From assembly GCA_003551805.1 (NCBI GenBank), contig PUNR01000034.1, positions 1-8,774 of the forward strand: a stretch of DNA of 8,774 nt, in the 5' to 3' direction. Below are positions 7,592 through 8,774 of the stretch, one piece after another. The position numbers and the translations under genes are program-made. Every line of letters begins with the position of its first letter. Position 1 is the first letter of the stretch. The stretch comes from Loktanella sp. (lineage in GTDB: Bacteria > Pseudomonadota > Alphaproteobacteria > Rhodobacterales > Rhodobacteraceae). Under the pieces are notes generated by a model that worked only from the letters and a program-made list of their open reading frames with translations, was not told where the DNA came from and made no database searches.

Positions 7592-7614
7592 CCGCTTGCA
7601 AGGCCTGCAAGCGG
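7592..7614. repeat. Perfect 9-bp inverted repeat (hairpin) between the DUF2892 gene and sulP
   Basis: CCGCTTGCA (7592-7600) and TGCAAGCGG (7606-7614) pair perfectly around a 5-base loop. The hairpin lies in the 59-base gap between the DUF2892 stop and the sulP start, 17 bases after the stop. No T-run follows on the minus strand (ATTATCTGG), so full intrinsic termination is doubtful. A partial terminator or an mRNA processing/stability element, giving different levels of the two proteins, is plausible. Confidence 0.55.
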
Positions 7615-7631
7615 TTGAAATTAAAGCAAGG

Positions 7632-7844
7632 TTATACCTTGCAGGTACGGACACCCAAAACGGTGTAAAGCGGGCAGGACCGCGTCGCTGCCACGCCCAA
7701 CATCACCAGACCCACCAGCACGGAAATCACCGTGGCGATTGTGCTGTTGAACAAGGCCAGCCCGCTGACGAAAGGTAATGCCAAAAGCACGACCCCGATA
7801 ATGGCACGCAGAATGCGGTCAAGGTCACCTACATTGACGGTCAT
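7632..7844 (-). CDS. DUF2892 / YgaP-type small membrane protein
   Basis: A 70-residue protein with two predicted membrane helices (about residues 11-30 and 36-54) and the C-terminal signature SCPLYTVLGVRTCKV (56-70) with Cys57 and Cys68. The opening NVGDLDRILR (4-13) and the CPLY...LG..TC tail are typical of the DUF2892/YgaP transmembrane family. That domain occurs alone or fused to rhodanese, often near sulfide or thiosulfate genes; its molecular role as a stand-alone protein is not established. I chose the ATG at 7844 because AAGGAG lies 8 bases upstream and family members start with this motif; a GTG at 7877 would add 11 residues without support. It lies between a Crp/Fnr-type regulator and a SulP transporter on the same strand, with a perfect palindrome 57 bases upstream of the start that may be its control site. 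Confidence 0.85.
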   Translation of the reverse strand: MTVNVGDLDRILRAIIGVVLLALPFVSGLALFNSTIATVISVLVGLVMLGVAATRSCPLYTVLGVRTCKV

Positions 7845-7900
7845 GATTGAAACTCCTTCATATCTCTGCCCTGACACTACACTGTCTGGCCCAAGCTTAC

Positions 7901-7915
7901 GGTGACAATGTCACC
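7901..7915. promoter_or_regulatory. Perfect 15-bp palindrome, putative operator upstream of the DUF2892 gene
   Basis: GGTGACATTGTCACC read on the minus strand has 7-base arms around one central base. It lies in the 85-base gap between the Crp/Fnr-type regulator stop and the DUF2892 start. No T-run follows, and the arms leave almost no loop, so a protein-binding site is more likely than a terminator. TGA and TCA cores are as in Crp/Fnr sites, but they are 5 bases apart rather than the 6 of standard FNR or CRP boxes, so assignment to the adjacent regulator is tentative. A TTGTCA -35-like hexamer overlaps one arm. Confidence 0.55.
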
Positions 7916-7929
7916 AAAGGATAAAAATA

Positions 7930-8598
7930 CTAGGAATGGTGCTGCGCCAGCTTCAAAATCCCTGCGCGATCCTGCAAGGTCACGGCCCCCCGCGCCTGAC
8001 TGATCCAGCCACGGCGCTGGAATTCCTGCAACTGGCGCGACACGACTTCACGCGCGGTGCCCAGTTCGACGGCAAGCTTTTGGTGCGTCGTGGCGACCGT
8101 GTCGGCACCACCGGACAGTTTCAGCAACCGGTCGGCCAGCCGCACATCAAGGCGCTGGAACGCGACTTCGTCGATCATCAGGAACAGATCGGTGATCCGC
8201 TTGGAAAAGGCAGCAAAAACGAAATTCCGGAATGATTTCGATTGTGCCACCAATTCGTCGAACACATCGCGAGGGACCGCGGCAGCCTGCACATCGGTTT
8301 CGGCGATGCCTTCGGCGGCGTAATCGTCATAGGCCAGCAGGCAAGCGGTGGTCAGCACGCAGCTTTCGCCAGCGGTGATCCGGTAAAGCACGATATCATG
8401 CCCGCTTTCGGACACTTGTTGTACGCGCACTACCCCGTCGAGCAGGAAAAGCATGTTTTCGGGTGATTTGCCCGGGCCGAAAATCACGCTGCCGGCTGGT
8501 GCGGCGATAATCGCGCTGCGCGACAGCAACAGGTCGCGCACTGGCGGTTCCAGCCTTGCCAGCCCTGCGAAACGGTCCAGCCATGTTTCAGTCTGCAT
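7930..8598 (-). CDS. Crp/Fnr-family transcriptional regulator
   Basis: A 222-residue regulator with an N-terminal cyclic-nucleotide-binding-like beta barrel (about residues 15-115, including the turn LFLLDGVVRVQ), a dimerisation helix around 120-155, and a C-terminal winged helix-turn-helix with THQKLAVELGTAREVVSRQLQEF at about 171-193. The recognition helix has E-x-x-S-R, as in FNR, rather than the R-E-x-x-x-R of CRP. It lacks the N-terminal cysteine cluster of FNR, so an Fe-S oxygen sensor of that kind is unlikely. Two cysteines (SCVLTTAC, residues 80 and 86) sit where CRP has part of its ligand pocket, so a thiol-based or small-molecule signal is possible. I start it at the ATG at 8598; a GTG at 8604 would add two residues. 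It overlaps the glycerate kinase end by 11 bases, so coupled translation is likely. Probable targets are the DUF2892 gene and sulP downstream; this is inferred from position. Confidence 0.9.
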   Translation of the reverse strand: MQTETWLDRFAGLARLEPPVRDLLLSRSAIIAAPAGSVIFGPGKSPENMLFLLDGVVRVQQVSESGHDIVLYRITAGESCVLTTACLLAYDDYAAEGIAETDVQAAAVPRDVFDELVAQSKSFRNFVFAAFSKRITDLFLMIDEVAFQRLDVRLADRLLKLSGGADTVATTHQKLAVELGTAREVVSRQLQEFQRRGWISQARGAVTLQDRAGILKLAQHHS

Positions 8599-8774
8599 TG
8601 CCACCGCCCCGCCGGATCAAAACGCCAAGATCAGCAACATTCGTACCTGTCGCCCCAGTCATCAGCAAAGCATTCGCCTGCGCGAGTGCCGCATAGCTGT
8701 CGTTGTTGGCCAACAGCCCCGTCACATCGTCGATCCGTGCCAATGTATCCTGATCCACGATCCCGCCTGCGGCA
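8588..8774 (-). CDS. Glycerate 2-kinase, MOFRL/DUF4147 family (partial, 3' end only)
   Basis: The last 61 residues of a protein whose start lies beyond the right edge. The fragment shows the conserved C-terminal signature of the MOFRL-type glycerate kinases (older annotations say hydroxypyruvate reductase, TtuD/GckA): AAGGIVD at 1-7, LLANNDSYAAL at 20-30, and TGATGTNVADLGVLI at 39-53. The enzyme phosphorylates D-glycerate to 2-phosphoglycerate in the cytosol, joining glyoxylate, serine-cycle or tartrate metabolism to glycolysis. The last 11 bases, including the TGA at 8590-8588, overlap the Crp/Fnr-type gene. A functional link with the regulator is not evident; the overlap may only reflect compact packing. 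Confidence 0.85.
   Translation of the reverse strand, partial: AAGGIVDQDTLARIDDVTGLLANNDSYAALAQANALLMTGATGTNVADLGVLIRRGGGNAD

Noticed and set aside
7873..7886. GACA-N6-TGTC element as a firm second operator before the DUF2892 gene
   Set aside because: Arms are only 4 bases and could easily arise by chance, so it is mentioned only as a weak companion of the main palindrome.
7901..7915. The palindrome as a terminator for the Crp/Fnr-type gene
   Set aside because: Using all arm bases leaves a one-base loop, only a 5-6 bp stem is realistic, and no T-run follows on the minus strand; an operator fits better.

Overview
The window looks like chromosomal DNA from a GC-rich alphaproteobacterium, most likely a marine Rhodobacteraceae. 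This rests on the flavour of the protein families and the codon use; no rRNA or other marker gene is present to confirm it. All eight genes lie on the minus strand, so transcription runs from high to low coordinates. Coding density is very high, and no gap exceeds about 115 bases.

Right part (8774 down to 5857): the 3' end of a MOFRL-type glycerate 2-kinase enters from the right edge. It overlaps the start of a Crp/Fnr-type regulator. Next come a 70-residue DUF2892 (YgaP-type) membrane protein and a SulP-family anion transporter with a C-terminal STAS domain. A perfect 15-base palindrome lies between the regulator and the DUF2892 gene, and a 9-bp hairpin lies between the DUF2892 gene and sulP. 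The gene content suggests a small regulated module for sulfur or inorganic-anion handling, but this is inference.

Junction (5743-5856): a GC-rich hairpin just after the sulP stop is probably its transcript end. It is followed by two 16-base LacI-type operators, 21 bp centre to centre, in front of a LacI-family regulator gene.

Left part (5742 down to 1): a tightly packed operon with the order LacI regulator, TIM-barrel sugar isomerase/epimerase, Gfo/Idh/MocA oxidoreductase, RbsA-type ABC ATPase (two nucleotide-binding domains), RbsC-type permease (cut by the left edge). Junctions are 4-base overlaps, short overlaps, or gaps of 0-3 bases, so one transcript with coupled translation is likely. 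The logic is: import a sugar or polyol, oxidise it with NAD(P), isomerise or epimerise the keto intermediate, with the LacI protein sensing a pathway ligand and repressing its own operon. The periplasmic binding protein is not in the window and is expected just beyond the left edge. The substrate cannot be named from sequence alone; inositol-like polyols and 3-keto-sugar/anhydrosugar routes are candidates.

No tRNA, rRNA, CRISPR array, insertion sequence or phage gene was seen. I found no clearly new system. The most interesting items are the twin operators and the Crp-DUF2892-SulP module with its palindrome.
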